Translations under genes and position numbers: made by a program
DNA from: Acorus gramineus
Lineage: Eukaryota; Streptophyta; Magnoliopsida; Acorales; Acoraceae
Length of the DNA: 64,000 nucleotides
Assembly (NCBI GenBank): GCA_030737835.1
Contig: CM060857.1
Span: forward strand, 11,605,496 to 11,669,495
Reading direction: 5' to 3'
In this document: positions 23,786-36,000 of the stretch, piece by piece
How positions within the stretch are numbered: the stretch's first letter is position 1
How the letters are laid out: the number at the start of each line of letters is the position of its first letter
The notes under the pieces: model-generated
What the model was told of the DNA's origin: nothing
What the model saw: the letters and a program-made list of their open reading frames with translations, nothing else
The model's database searches: none

Positions 23786-24494
23786 TAGGTTGTAAGATTG
23801 AAAGATATTTTTAAATAGAATTTTTAAAAGATACTGATTATATTATTATAACTTTTAATTCCAAAAAAAATCCGAGAAAGGTTTTTGGGTTTGTATCAAT
23901 GAAACCCAAACTCGGACATGGACGATTTATGTGATTTATATATACAAAGAAACGAAAAAGTTTCCCCAAAAACCGCCGCTTTCCGCCTCCAGTACACACA
24001 TAGAACCCATCAATGGTTAGTTTCATAGATTTCAAAATCCTTTTTTTTTTTTTGGGTTTTGATTATTTTTTTACATAATATGTTTTTGATGTTGCTTTCA
24101 GCATAAACATCAACGAATGTTTGATCTTCTTTTGTGTGAAATCCGTATTAAAAGCTCTATCGTTTCGAAGTCAAAGACGAATTGTTGGTAATGTTTTAGA
24201 TTCTCAAAATCTCTTCTTTCAGTGGTTATCAGATTTAAAATAAAATTTTATGAGTTAAAGTTCAGATTTTTGTTTTGGTTGGACCTGAAAAAAAGGGATC
24301 ATATGTGGTGAAAGTTGCCCTAGATAAATTGCACATACTTCAAGATGTGTTTTTTTTTTATTATAAAGTATAGTTGTTAATGTGGTGTTGTTGATTCATT
24401 CATTATAGGAAGACATTGTTTGTGAGAGGGGAGTATCAGAGATACATTTTTTGAAGTGGTGCATTGTTTCTTTCAGTGGTGCCGATCGACCACC
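23786..24494 (+). promoter_or_regulatory. Promoter and untranslated leader of the PPR gene
   Basis: A TATA-like TTATATATAC lies at about 23936-23945. A pyrimidine/CCGCC-rich start region at 23960-24000 could be the cap-site area. A donor-like CAATG/GTTAG near 24015 and an acceptor TTTCAG near 24102 suggest a leader intron. The positions are inferred, not demonstrated. Confidence 0.35.
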
Positions 24495-27400
24495 ATGCGG
24501 TTCAAACTACAATTGGCTCGATGTGTTTGTCAAGGTCAGCTTATCATTCTTGTTTTAATTTGTTGAAATCTATCCTGTTTTAGTCATTGAATGGGTTTAA
24601 GTGAAAATGGCAAACTCAATCAATGTGTATGGTGAAATTTTCCATAAGTGAACTTGGAAATCAAAGGTAAACCCTGTGAACTGGTGGAGCTGGTGATGAT
24701 TTTGTTATAAAATGTGAAACCTGAGTTAGACAACAGATCAGAAGACCATTGTTTTTCCTGCTCTTTTGTTTTGTTGTGAACATTGATCGCACAGGTGTAT
24801 AACATTGAACAAATTAAGAAGAGGAAGACGATAGGAAATAAGTTAATATGAGAGAAAACTTGAACTTATATGTCTATGATGTTATATATAGCTATTATGA
24901 TGCTCGATGGCTGGTTGCAGAGTAGAGAATCCAAACTATAAGAGGGGTATCCTGGGTTTATGAAGAAGCTTATCTTGGAATTGTGAATATTTGGATAAAC
25001 ATGTCTTCTTGATAGTGGTCTTGTTTTCTGTTATTCTCTCTTCATATGCCCATGGGTTTATTGGTTTGTTCATATGAGCAAACTGTTGGGTAAAACTAAT
25101 TTTTGCACTAAATCTATCGATTCTACACCCATTAAGATATAAAGGCTTCCCACTCTGAAAAAGAGAACAAAGCAGAAAATTCTGATTTCTATTTTTCCAG
25201 ACAGAAGACAATGGTCTAATTATCAGTATTGTTCCTTAATAAAAAAAATTAGCTATACAATAAAATATATATACTTTCATATTAGGGTGCTGGGAGAGGA
25301 GAGACTGGATATGATCCTAATATTTGCCATTTTTTGCACAAAGTGGCCCCATGACTTTGTCCCGGTAGCTTGAGTACCTGTAGTATATTGTGATTTCAAT
25401 AAGTGTACCGAAATCACAGTGTATTACAAGAGATTGAATATATATTTTCTTGATACTGAGCTCTATTTATGTTTTATTTGATGATTAGTGCTATTTCTTT
25501 CTCTGGACATTCATCCTGTCTCTTATCCCAAATAGACTGTTCTTATCATATTTAAGTTTTTGTACTACATGCTTTCCATTTGCATGTTCCAATGATTCTG
25601 ACATGATCATGGGTTATTGCTTGTCTTACTTTACATTTGTTTCCTTTACACAATAAATGTGACATTTTAAATATGTAGGGATAAACCTGAACCCGTGTTG
25701 GAGGTGGCGTCATCCCTGCAACTTGCAATATTGCAAATTTTCATCGTCATGTGATAGACCTTCCGAACCATTTATGAAGGATAACATGTCCACAGGTAGA
25801 GGAAACCACCAACGGCAGACAGAGAGGAATTGGCAGACAGAAAGGAGATGGGGAGATACAGTTGATGATGTATGTCACATTTTAAATCAGGGTTCCTGGG
25901 GACCTGATATGGAAAATTGTCTATCCAAATATGACCACTCATCTGGACCGGAAGTAGTGATCGGCGTGTTACAGAGGCTGAAGGACATGGGGTTAGTGAT
26001 AAAGTATTTTCGGTGGGTGGTGAAGAAAACCGGGCAAGTGCACACACCAAAGGCATATGACACCCTCCTTATGGTGATGGCTCGCAGTAAGAATTTTCAG
26101 AGTTTGGAACAGATCCTTGAAGAACTGAGCCTTGCTGAGTCTGGACCATCGAACAACACATGCATAGAGCTTGTCTTGAGCTTCATTAAATTGGGGAGGC
26201 TCGAAGAGGCTGTACGTATGATGCAGACCATGAGGAAGTTCAAATTCCGACCAGCCTTTTCAGCATACACCACTCTGATTGGTGCCCTTGCTGATGCCAA
26301 CAAGCCTGATCTAGCACTTACCATGTTCCATCAGATGCAAGAGATTGGATATGAAGTCAACATACAGTTATTTACAACGCTTGTCCGTGTATTCGCTAAG
26401 GAGGGACGACTTGATGCAGCTCTCTCCTTGCTGGAAGAGGTGAAGAGCAATGCGTTCGAAGCTGATATTGTTCTTTACAATGTCTGTATAGACTGTTTCG
26501 GAAAAGTGGGTAAGGTTGATGTGGCTTGGAAATTTTTCCATGAAATGAAGGCCCAAGGTTTGACCCCTGATGACGTGACTTACACTAGCATGATTCAGAT
26601 CCTTTGGAAGGGAAACAAACTCGATGAGGCTGTTGAGCTGTTTGAACAGATGGAGCTTAACAGGGAGGTTCCGTGCGCCTATGCATACAACACCATGATA
26701 ATGGGCTATGGTTCTGCTGGAAAGTTTGATGAAGCATACAAGTTGCTTGAGAGGCAGAGAGAGAAGGGTTGTATACCTAGTGTAATTGCATATAATGGAA
26801 TCCTAACTTGCCTTGGAAAGAAGGGGAATGTAGATGAGGCTTTCAGGATCTTTGAGGATATGAAGATAGATGCGGCACCCAATTCAGCAACATACAATAT
26901 TCTACTAGATATGCTTTGCAAGGCTGGAAGATTAGAGGCTGCATATAAAGTCCGAGATGCAATGGAAGATGCTGGTCTATTTCCTAATGTATTGACTGTG
27001 AATATAATGGTTGACAGGTTATGTAAAGCTCAAAAGCTTGATGAAGCTTTCCGTATTTTTGAAGGCATGGGTGAAAAAGGCTGCTCTCCTAATGCTGTTA
27101 CTTTCTGTTCATTAATAGAAGGCTTAGGAAGGAATGGAAAGGTTGATGATGCATACAGATTGTTCGAGAGGATGTTGGATGCGGGTCACATCCCAAATGC
27201 TGTTGTTTATACATCTTTAATCAGAAGCTTCTTCAAGTGTGGCAGGAATGACGATGGGCATAAGATTTTCAAAGAAATGCTCCGTAGAGGTTCCCACCCT
27301 GATCTCACGCTTCTCAACACGTACATGGACTGTGTTTTCAAGGCACGTGACATTGAGAAGGGCCGTGCTTTATTCGAAGAGATAAAGAACCATGGATTCA

Positions 27401-28371
27401 CCCCAGATGCACGGAGCTTTTCGATCTTGATTCACGGTCTCATTAAAGCTGGCCATGCAAGGGAGACCTATAAGTTGTTCTATGCGATGCAGGAGCATGG
27501 ATGTATGCTTGATACCCTTGCTTACAACACAGTCATTGATGGTTTCTGCAAGTCAGGGCTTGTTGACAAAGCTTATCAACTTCTTGAGGAAATGAAAACA
27601 AAAGGTCATCCTCCCACCGTCGTCACCTATGGATCTGTCATAGATGGGTTGTCTAAGATTGACAGGCTCGACGAGGCATACATGCTTTTTGAAGAGGCAA
27701 AATCGAAAGGGATAAAACTGAATGTGGTTGTTTACAGCAGTCTCATAGATGGGTTTGGGAAAGTGGGAAGGATCGATGAGGCTTATCTGATAATGGAAGA
27801 AATGATGCAGAGTGGTTTATCTCCGAATGTTTACACATGGAACTGTCTTCTCGACGCTCTAGTTAAGGCGGGTGAAATAAATGAAGCCATTGTCTGTTTC
27901 CAATCAATGAAGGACCTGAAATGCTCTCCCAATACCTTCACTTACAGCATCCTCATAAGCGGCCTCTGCCGAGTGCAGAAATACAACAAAGCCTTTGTGT
28001 TTTGGCAAGACATGCATAAGCAGGGTCTTGTTCCTAGTGTGGTAACGTATACAACAATGATCTCCGGTCTTGCGAAGGTGGGGAATATAACGGAGGCGAA
28101 CGGGCTGTTTGAGAGGTTCAAAGCGAGGGGAGGTGTGCCTGATTCGGCCATCTACAATGCACTCATAGAGGGACTGAGCAATGCGAATCGAGCTATGGAT
28201 GCTTACAGAGTCTTTGAAGAGATGAGGCAGAAGGGATGTCGTATCAGTGCCAATACATGCATTGTTCTTTTGGACGCCTTACACAAGGCGGATTGCATCG
28301 AACAAGCAGGAACGATCAGCGTTATTTTAAGAGGAATCGCCAAGTCTCAATTCGCAGTGGCAAAATCATAA
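24495..28371 (+). CDS. P-class pentatricopeptide repeat protein, At3g06920-like
   Basis: The main exon encodes about 20 tandem 35-residue PPR motifs with phrases such as TYTSMI, YNTMIMGYGSAGKFDEA and YGSVIDGL(S/A)KIDRLDEAYMLF. From memory, these match Arabidopsis At3g06920 almost residue for residue. P-class PPR proteins bind organellar RNA. The long open frame has no ATG until 25774. However, an ATG at 24495 in the context caccATGc opens a 40-nt exon ending CAAG/GTCAGC at 24534, which splices in phase to an acceptor ATGTAG/GG at 25678. Joining 24495-24534 with 25679-28371 gives about 910 residues (At3g06920 about 871), with an Arg/Cys-rich leader (MRFKLQLARCVCQ...) suited to organelle import. 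The frame before that ATG has a stop without another ATG. The alternative start is M at 25774. Confidence 0.88.
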
Positions 28372-30472
28372 CAATCTCAGATTGAACATCATAGGAATCT
28401 GTGCCTTGGTGAGTTCATATTTAGCTGCTATTTATATAGTGCTGCGAAGGAACTCAGTCGATGACAAGATTTTTTATTCAGCTTACTGCATAACCAGCAG
28501 AAGTCTGAGTTCAAGCAGAGGTTGATTGATTTAAGGGAGCCATGCAGAGAGGGTCCATAACCATTCTAATTGAATAAAAATGTTGTATAATTTTATTAAA
28601 TTTGCTTCATGTCGCTGGCAGGAAGCCTATATTGTAACAATACAATAATATATCATCAGTTTTGCAGCCATTGATTTCCATGAAATTATTTATTTTCTTG
28701 CTACTTGAATCATTGAATGTAATCTCATTTTCTTGCACAACCTGCTCTAGATGTTCTCCAACTGTTGAGAGATTTTCTTGGACTATGATGCAAGGGGCCC
28801 CTTTTCCTAGTCCCACTTTCAGTTGCCCCTTTATTTGAGGGTATTTCATTGGGAAAAAGATACGTACAGCTTCGCTTAAAGCCTGCATGCGTTTTGGTTT
28901 TGTTTAAATATATATTTGTTAATGAAGTGCATTTTATTCATGAAAAATGATGCCATAAACAGTTGGATACATGTTTTTTTTTTTTTTTTTTTGGTGATGA
29001 AGTATATATTGAGATAATGGAATTTATATTGGGTTAGTAGATTTTATATACTATGTTAATTATGTGATGACCGCAAACATGACTACAAATTAGATTGAGT
29101 GTATTAGTGTCTTATTCATTTGAAACATATATCTATTTCGAATGTCCGAAACCGTATCTGAAAAATCAGAATTTATCCAATATTTGAATATCCGAAGTGT
29201 GAATACAGCTATTGATGTATTTGATCCAAAAAAATTCCAGAAAAATTGCCTAAGTCTGGCATATTCCATAAATTAATATACGTTCTATCATAAATTATTC
29301 GTACTCTTTACCCTGGATAATCAATTATGAAATTTTAAATAACCATTGTATTTTTTATATATGATCTCTGGAAGAAAGAATAAGTTATGAAATATCAATT
29401 TTAGTTCTTATATTCAAATTGATGTCCATGCTGTTGCTTATCCAAAAACTATATGCATCGAAAGATATTCAAATCTCAATATTATTATTCATGTTCAAAT
29501 GATTTAAAATAGGATATGAATATCAAAATATTCGATCTATTGTTTTATACCTTTCAAATGGTCATAAAACCATAAGAAAAGAAAATTTGGGGTGTCTTTG
29601 TTTGATTGAATGCATACTTTATGCTTTCTCTTGAATGTTAGGATTGCTTTGGTCTTTCGAAGATTTACAGGTTGAAAAGTTGACTTTTCTTCATTATTTT
29701 TTCTCTTATTTTCTATTTTTCTAAACATTTGAGAAAAAGTTAATAAACTTTTTAATGAACGTTAGAGAAAAAGTCAAATATACATTTAATAAACTCGTTT
29801 AACTAATTTGAGTACTTTGTTATTCTTATTTGATCGTGTTATTTATCAATAAACCTCCACATTAGTTTTATGGATTTTTTCATAGAATTGTATCTTTGGT
29901 TAGCTTTGTTGATTTCGGCCAAAAAATTTAATATAAACTTAATTTTATAGTCCAAATATTCTCTTTTTGTAATTCAATGCCTTTATTATAAATTTTTAAT
30001 CATTTTTACATATCTATCTTGTTATCTATTGTTTGAAAATAATATTCATATTTTCATTAATAAAATATAAAACCGCATATACGCTATGTGATACCCTAGC
30101 TACACACGGATACCGCATTTCTAAACATCGGTTTAAGGTATATTGCATATTGTAATGTAGGGTGGCTGAGAGACCACTTCCGTAATGCAGAGAAGATTGC
30201 AAAACAAACTCTCGTTAATTAATTCCTGCAGCTTATATAGATGTGAGAAACAACAATTTTCTGCAGCCCAATAGCCCTAAACAAATTTATTTTGGGGGCT
30301 TCAAACATGTTTCCAATCATATATATGGATTTTCATATGCTGTCATTAAACCATCAAACATAAAGAACCTTGCATGGTATATACTACAATCTAAGGTGAT
30401 ACTGAGCACTTTAAGAGACGCATCGTTTTGATATAAAAAAAAAAGACTCGTACCCCACCATGAGAGGCCACA
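28372..30472. other. AT-rich spacer between PPR and MSBP genes
   Basis: The 3' UTR of the PPR gene should occupy the first few hundred bases. A poly-T run lies near 28975-28992. Beyond the weak reading frame noted at 28607-28888, no gene was recognised. Confidence 0.4.
28607..28888 (-). other. Unassigned open frame with protein-like composition
   Basis: About 93 codons on the minus strand with a balanced composition (FFPMKYPQIKGQLKVGLG..., then VGEHLEQVVQENEITFND). A splice-acceptor-like ATGCAG precedes GCTTTAAGC at its 5' side. I do not recognise the family. It overlaps the expected 3' UTR of the PPR gene, so it may be chance, an exon of a decayed gene, or an antisense transcript. Confidence 0.2.
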
Positions 30473-32702
30473 CTACTCCTTGTGAGAGTCACCGAGGCTG
30501 ACTTCACTGGCCTCCGCGTTATCCACCACACTCTCTGATGGCTCTCCCTCTGCTTTAGTGTTGGAGCCCTCAACAACTGGTTCTTCTGTGACTGGAACAA
30601 CTTTCTTGATCGTCCCGACTGTTGTGTACTTGCTCATGAACTTGCACTCCCAGTCCTGCAAGGCTTCGAGTTCGAACGGTCCAAGGCCTGAGATGTCTCC
30701 AGTCAAATCTTTGTCATCGAATGACATCTTTGCCAGTGCTCGGCTTGCATCCTTCCCTGCGAACAAAGCGTATGGGCCACCGGGACCATAGAACATCCTG
30801 CCGAAGCAATTCAAGAAACACATAGTGTAAATATTAGATCATGTTCATGCAAGAATAAAAAAAAGACAAAACAATGTGGATTTTGCCCAAGAGACACGGC
30901 CCAGACTCCCACGGGGGGCAGCAGTGGGGAATCTTGGACAATGGGCGAACAATCAACCTATTTGCGAACATGGATAAGAATCGCCATAAATCAGAATTGA
31001 AACTGCAATTCCAACGGGATCCATTGAAATTGGAATTAGTTGAATTCGATACTAGGAATTGGAACACCAGCCTGTATAGGTGGAAACTGAAATAAAGGGA
31101 TTTGGATCAGCTTGGAATTCCAATTCCATACAATTCCATTCTTCAAATCCAAATCCATAAAGGTGAATTGCATTTCCAAATCCACCCAATTCACCAAGCC
31201 CGTATACACCCTTAGATTTTTCCCTTCCCCTTCTCGATATCTTTAAACTAAAAATCTCTTGTTGCTGAAAGCATCAACACAAGTTATTAGTACCACTGCA
31301 CACACTAAGAAGAGAAGGATCCTATTTCAACTTCGTTATTTTGCATTCTTTGTTCATTTTCACATCGTTCTATTCATTCGAAGGCTGACTGAGCCCCTTC
31401 TGTGTCTACTATAATCCACTATAACCTTGCAAAAGCCTACCTGACAAGCCAACCTTTTTCTATTACTGCCCAATCCTACCATTTTCCACCTCTTCTTCCT
31501 TCAGTTTATAATATGTTTTCCAATACCCACATGATCAAGGCCATCCTACCGTCTCCTTCTCTGATTATTCCTCCTGTTTCTCTTCATTCTTTCTTCATTT
31601 CCATTCACAGCTTCCTTTACTTTCTATACAAAAAAAAAAAAAAAAAAATCACAGCACCTGCATAATTTTACGTTGCGCTACTCCGAGTTGTTTGGAATAA
31701 AATTTTGTGCATGAGCGACTGCCCAAGTACAGAAGGGATCCAGCACTGAGTCTTATTCCTACTTTGACAACCTTGGTACCAAGAGAATAAAAATACATGG
31801 TCAAACAAAGCATCTTGGTCTGTCCCCAATTGAATAATCCTATGCATCCATTGATGCACATGTTTTGAAGCAGATAACTCAATGTCTGTGTTATAAAATT
31901 CCCTATTGAGCTAACAATCCTAACATGCAAGCACACTAAAAGTAACAAGAGGCATTGATTGGCATATATGAACAATCATATGCAGCACCAAAACCCAATA
32001 AATTCATTGGTCAAAATGATGCAAGAAAGGAATACTATGATCAATCATAAAACAAGGCAAAAACCATTCGAAACAGAAAGAGCAAATACTACATATTTTT
32101 AACACAATAATCACCTCCTACCAATGAATTTATGTACCTAGGTGTCTAAATTCATTCAATTTACAGAATCTTAAAGATCAACTACTTCTCAACAATGATT
32201 AAATAAAGAAAAAATCACTAACCCACTTTTCCAAATCCCTAAAGGACCCGACTTTCGATATAAACAGATAAAACCAACATGAACAATAAGAAACCCAACA
32301 CATAAAACAAACATCATCAATCCACACAGGCTAAAACCGAAAGATCATCCAGTCTCAAAAATCACGTTTTTTGTCCAAAACCCATCACCTTCCCTGAGAG
32401 ACATCATAGATCTGGCCCTTGATCGCCATGAGGAGTGGCTTCTTCGGGTCGGTCCCATCGTAGACCGTCAGCTCCTCCTCCGTGATCTCCCCGAGCTGCA
32501 CAGGCGGCGGGAGAGGCTGCGCCTCCTCGAAATCCTCCCTACTCCTCCGCGGCGGCGGAGGCGGCGAGAAGAAGGCGGAGAGGGTGTAGTAGAAGGCGAC
32601 GGCCAGGGCGAGGACGGAGAAGAAGGTCGCCGGAGAGAGGCCGGTGTAGGAGACGATCGATTCCTTCAGAGTGGCCCACAGATCACCCACTTCGACCGCC
32701 AT
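30473..32702 (-). CDS. MSBP: Membrane steroid-binding protein with cytochrome b5-like domain
   Basis: Two exons on the minus strand: 30473-30797 and 32389-32702. The junction splits an Arg codon (AG/G), giving 212 residues. Residues about 25-45 form a single membrane anchor, followed by a Pro-rich linker (SPPPPPRR) and a MAPR/cytochrome b5-like domain from about 70 to 170, with GEITEEEL, DGTDPKKPLLMAIKGQIYDVS, MFYGPGGPYALFAGKDASRALA and DWECKFMSKY. The tail is acidic and variable. Arabidopsis MSBP1/MSBP2 proteins bind steroids; MSBPs also scaffold monolignol P450s at the ER. The text is closer to MSBP2 than MSBP1 in the b5 domain, from memory. The 1591-bp intron holds a mitochondrial rRNA fragment. 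All signature residues look intact. Confidence 0.93.
30891..30949 (+). repeat. NUMT: fragment of mitochondrial small-subunit rRNA gene
   Basis: 59 bp beginning GAGACACGGCCCAGACTCCC and continuing ACGGGGGGCAGCAGTGGGGA to ATGGGCGAA. This is the universally conserved 16S segment near E. coli position 320-380. The version with CCCACGGGGGG and ATCTTGGACAATGGGCGAA fits plant mitochondrial rrn18 rather than plastid rrn16, which reads TCCTACGGGAGG as I recall. It lies inside the MSBP intron and is followed by unrelated repeat sequence. Confidence 0.8.
30960..31215. repeat. Decayed repeat rich in GGAATTGGAATTCC-type words
   Basis: Intronic sequence with many AATTCCAATTCC/GGAATTGG words, ending near AGCCCGTATACACCCTTAG. 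A similar word pattern occurs at 56690-56930, suggesting a dispersed non-autonomous element. Confidence 0.4.
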
Positions 32703-33129
32703 TGTTGGAATCTTTCGAAGCTCTGTTGACTGAGAGATTTGGGGAAATTTTTTATGGCTTTGCTGTGGAGACTCTTTTCGTAGGGATTGGTAACCAAAAA
32801 GACTGCTTTTTTTCTTTTCAAGGACTGATCGGTTTTTACGAAATTACCCTACATGGGTTGAACCTACCTGGACCGTTGGATGCATTTTGTACCTTCATTG
32901 GGATCTGAACAGTGAATCATCGTCTTGACATAAAAAATATAATAATAATTTTTATTAAATTAATAATTTTATAAGAATATGTTTGTGTCATTAATTAATT
33001 ATCAAGTCTTAATTATAATGCTTTTAAAGTTTTTTATTTAACATCGTTATATAATTTTATTATATTCTATCTAAACTTTTTTTTTATTACATTTCTTGTT
33101 TTAACATATAATTAATCACAAATTATATG

Positions 33130-33320
33130 TATAAAGAACCAGTCGGTTTAATCAAACCGTAGTTGGTTCTTCAAAACCGTTGGTTGAACCAATGGGTTTA
33201 TTGAGTTTTACCTATTTTTTAAATCATCGGGTTTTGAGGATAAACCGAACTAGAATTCAAAACGGGTGAAGGTTTAACTGGTTCAATCAGTCGAGTCGGG
33301 TTAGGTTTAAAACACTGATT
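33130..33320. repeat. hAT-like MITE remnant
   Basis: Contains repeated AACCAGTCGGTTTAATC, GGTTGAACCAATGGG and GGTTTAACTGGTTCAATCAG phrases in both orientations, a pattern common in plant hAT-derived MITEs. The termini are not clear. Confidence 0.35.
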
Positions 33321-35048
33321 TTTAGTATAAAAAATATGTTTTTTAAAAAACATAAAAGCATTTCCCCATGATCAAAATTTTTAAATTATTTTATATAAAA
33401 TCAAATTATCTTTCTATATTAAATATAGCTATGTTACACTTAAGGCTTGTTTGTAAACAAGTTGGAGAAGCTTTTGAGTCAGTAGAAAATTGAGTTACCA
33501 AACTCATTTTCAAAAAAAAAAAAAAAAAATCCAGTTTAATTAAAGTTGTATACACATTTTTACAAAATAATGTCTAAAAGTTAGTTTTTTCATAATATGT
33601 GTAGAGATCATTGTCTGCAAAGTTAGTTTTAAACCTAGCTTTTGAGAAAAAACTAACTTTTAATCCTGTTTCTAAATAGGATCTCAATATCTACATTTAT
33701 TATAAGTTATGGGGACCAATGATAACTTCAACGAGGGAGAGTGTGATTTAAAAAAAAAAAAAGAGAAAATCGACACTCAATGCTATATATTGATCCTTCT
33801 TGATAGTTGTGGTTGGGTTGGCTAATTAACAGTCAAGTGTCAGGTTTGTGTTTGCTGAAGTTGAGGCTGCTAAGCTAATTCCACTTATCTTGTTTAATAG
33901 AAGATGTTAGACCTTAGGAATTGAATGAAATTTGTCTTTTTTATCATATGATCAATCTAAATTACAATCACATCATATGATCCTATTTGACATTAGTTGG
34001 TTTTTCAAGTAATGTGAGAATCGTATCATATCCTATCTTGTTCTATTCCTAAAATAGCTGAGGGAGTCTTGAACTTATATCAGTGAAAATATCCATCAAC
34101 ATCAAGTTATCAAATTGCATTAAAATTTTCAAATAGTTCAATTTATCAATTGTGATGGACTGTGATTTATAGAATAATTTGATGTATTTATTAACAGCCA
34201 TAACAGTTCCATTATTATTATTATTATTATTATTATTAGTAGAAAGGCTTTAGAGGAGCTACAAGTCCTGTGTAACATACACATACAACAACAATGGGCC
34301 TTACAGGAGGTCGACAACTTACTGGGCTACAGCCCATGAAACCAAGCCCAGTCGGGCTTGTTTGTCCACTTTTTTTCTTCTTCTTGCCAAAGGCAAGAAT
34401 CGAAGAACCACCTTTAAGAAAGAAAATGTTAGGCTCAATTACATTCATTAACCAAGTTTCAAACCTTACATGTTTTCATTTTTTAGAAAATAGTAAACAT
34501 CATCTAATTAGGTATATACTTTGATAAAAAATGCATATTATTTTATTTCGAGTTAAATGAACCTATTTTTAATAAGTGTAAAAAAATATTTAATAAAATA
34601 TAAACAATATCTTAACAAAATATATGTTTCACTGAATTTTTAACGTGGTATATAAGATTATTTTGAATTGAGAAAAAACCCGAGTATAACATCACTCCTT
34701 TGAGAAAGGTGAGGTGTCCCATTACCAATCAGGCAAAGCCTCGCTGGACTATAACAGTTCCATTATTTTGGTAGTTGAAATAGTTAGTTGAATTGAGACA
34801 GGTTTTTATGTCGGTGCTCTAGGCCAACATAATTAACATTAATGACACTGACAAAGATGGACAGCTGCTAAGATTCATATGAAAATTCTCCCTTGCATAA
34901 AGTTTCAAGATTGCCATGGTGACACAATTTTGGTTATGCTGGAAACGAGTTTGAAAGATGAATTTTCATTCAAATCAATTTTTGAAAACAACTTTTTAGA
35001 AAATATACATTCGTTAGCTTGAAAAGTTGCTTTTTCATTCATCGGGAA

Positions 35049-35419
35049 TAGATGTGTAAAACGGGTCATATCGGTCTGACCAATTAGCAAACCAGGCTAA
35101 TGGGCCGTGCTGTGCGGACCTGTTATTTGTAGACGGGCCATGTCAGATCGATGGAAGACCGGCCCAGCACAATCCTTCGTGTTAGCCCGATGGACTCATG
35201 AGCTAAGCCGTGCTACTCTGCTGGATCTAACTGACTGGTCCCATTTATTGGTCAGACTAATGGGCCTAATGGGCTAACGGATTTAACGGGCCGTGCCCTT
35301 ATCCAACAACCCCCCCCCCCCCCCCAACTAAAGGTGTAAAACGGGCCGGACCAAAACATGATCTATAATGGGTCGGCCATCGGCCAAGTCATGCTGGGCC
35401 GTCCTGTTTTACACTTCTA
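35049..35419. mobile_element. hAT-like non-autonomous element with TAGATGTGTAAAACGGG end
   Basis: The left end TAGATGTGTAAAACGGGTC and the right end (minus strand TAGAAGTGTAAAACAGGAC) are inverted repeats. The interior is rich in GGGCCGTGCTG-type words. A further GTGTAAAACGGGCC near 35334 suggests two overlapping elements. Flanking 8-mers match only partly, so the duplication is uncertain. A poly-C run lies near 35310-35326. Confidence 0.45.
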
Positions 35420-35721
35420 ATAGGGGGATTTTGATACGAGTTTGGACCACAAAAGCAGAAACATGTCCAAACCCAAGCCCATATACCTTAGAATTGCATC
35501 CCTTGTGTATTGTTCTGTCACCTCTACACATTGCTATATATCTATGTACGTTGTTAAATCTCATAAATTTTTAACATTGGTATGTAACATGCACATACGG
35601 GCTATATTTGAATGAGTTACGAATGCAATAAATAAATCCAACAACAACCTCATGCAACATATAAGAAGCTCATTATTTTTTTTTTAATAGGCATCCATTC
35701 AACAATTAAAATCACATAATT

Positions 35722-36000
35722 CTATTCGATCCCGAGCTGTTTCTTAAAGACACCTACAAATTCAACAGTGTCTTTGGAGTCAGGTAGAGCCCCAGAGACA
35801 CTCTCCCTCCCCTTGTACCTCTTCACCCACTCCAGAATTATAGGACAAGCATCCATGATACTGAAGCCTCCTTCGACCTCGAGCGCCTCCCCTCCAAAGA
35901 AGGGTTGGTCCCCAAGTGCAGCCTCGAGGAGCTTCATATTGGAGATCATCTCCTCTTTGGTCTTCTCCTTGTCCTCCCCTTTGTTCTTCACTATCCTTTC
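35722..36000 (-). pseudogene. Tau-class glutathione S-transferase, C-terminal fragment
   Basis: The frame on the minus strand shows the GSTU C-terminal domain: EEMISNMKLLEAALGDQPFF then GGEA, followed by CPIILEWVKRYKGRESVSGALPD and the C-terminal KKQLGIE before a stop. Between GGEA and EVEGGFSI the helix normally carrying GYVDVALVPF...W is missing, an in-frame loss of roughly 15-25 residues. The N-terminal thioredoxin-fold exon with the glutathione-binding Ser is absent from the flanking sequence. It is therefore a fragment, not a working detoxification enzyme. Confidence 0.8.

Larger units (their letters stand above)
32703..35721. other. Spacer with decayed repeats
   Basis: The first ~60 bases are the probable MSBP leader and promoter. 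A hAT-like remnant with AACCGGTTGAACC-type words lies at 33130-33320. A (TTA)n run lies at 34213-34239, and a hAT-like element is listed at 35049-35419. No gene was recognised. Confidence 0.4.

Noticed and set aside
25723..25773. Start of the PPR frame at 25723
   Set aside because: The codon there is TTG, not ATG; a spliced start at 24495 or the ATG at 25774 is more plausible in a plant nuclear gene.
25772..28151. Minus-strand frames opposite the PPR gene
   Set aside because: Shadows of the PPR coding sequence with no independent support.
30891..30949. Bacterial 16S contamination or a real rRNA gene
   Set aside because: Only 59 bp, embedded in an intron between two good MSBP exons, with the plant mitochondrial version of the sequence.
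34680..34745. tRNA-derived SINE around AGGTGAGGTGTCCCATTACC
   Set aside because: No convincing A and B boxes in order and no cloverleaf; too weak to call.
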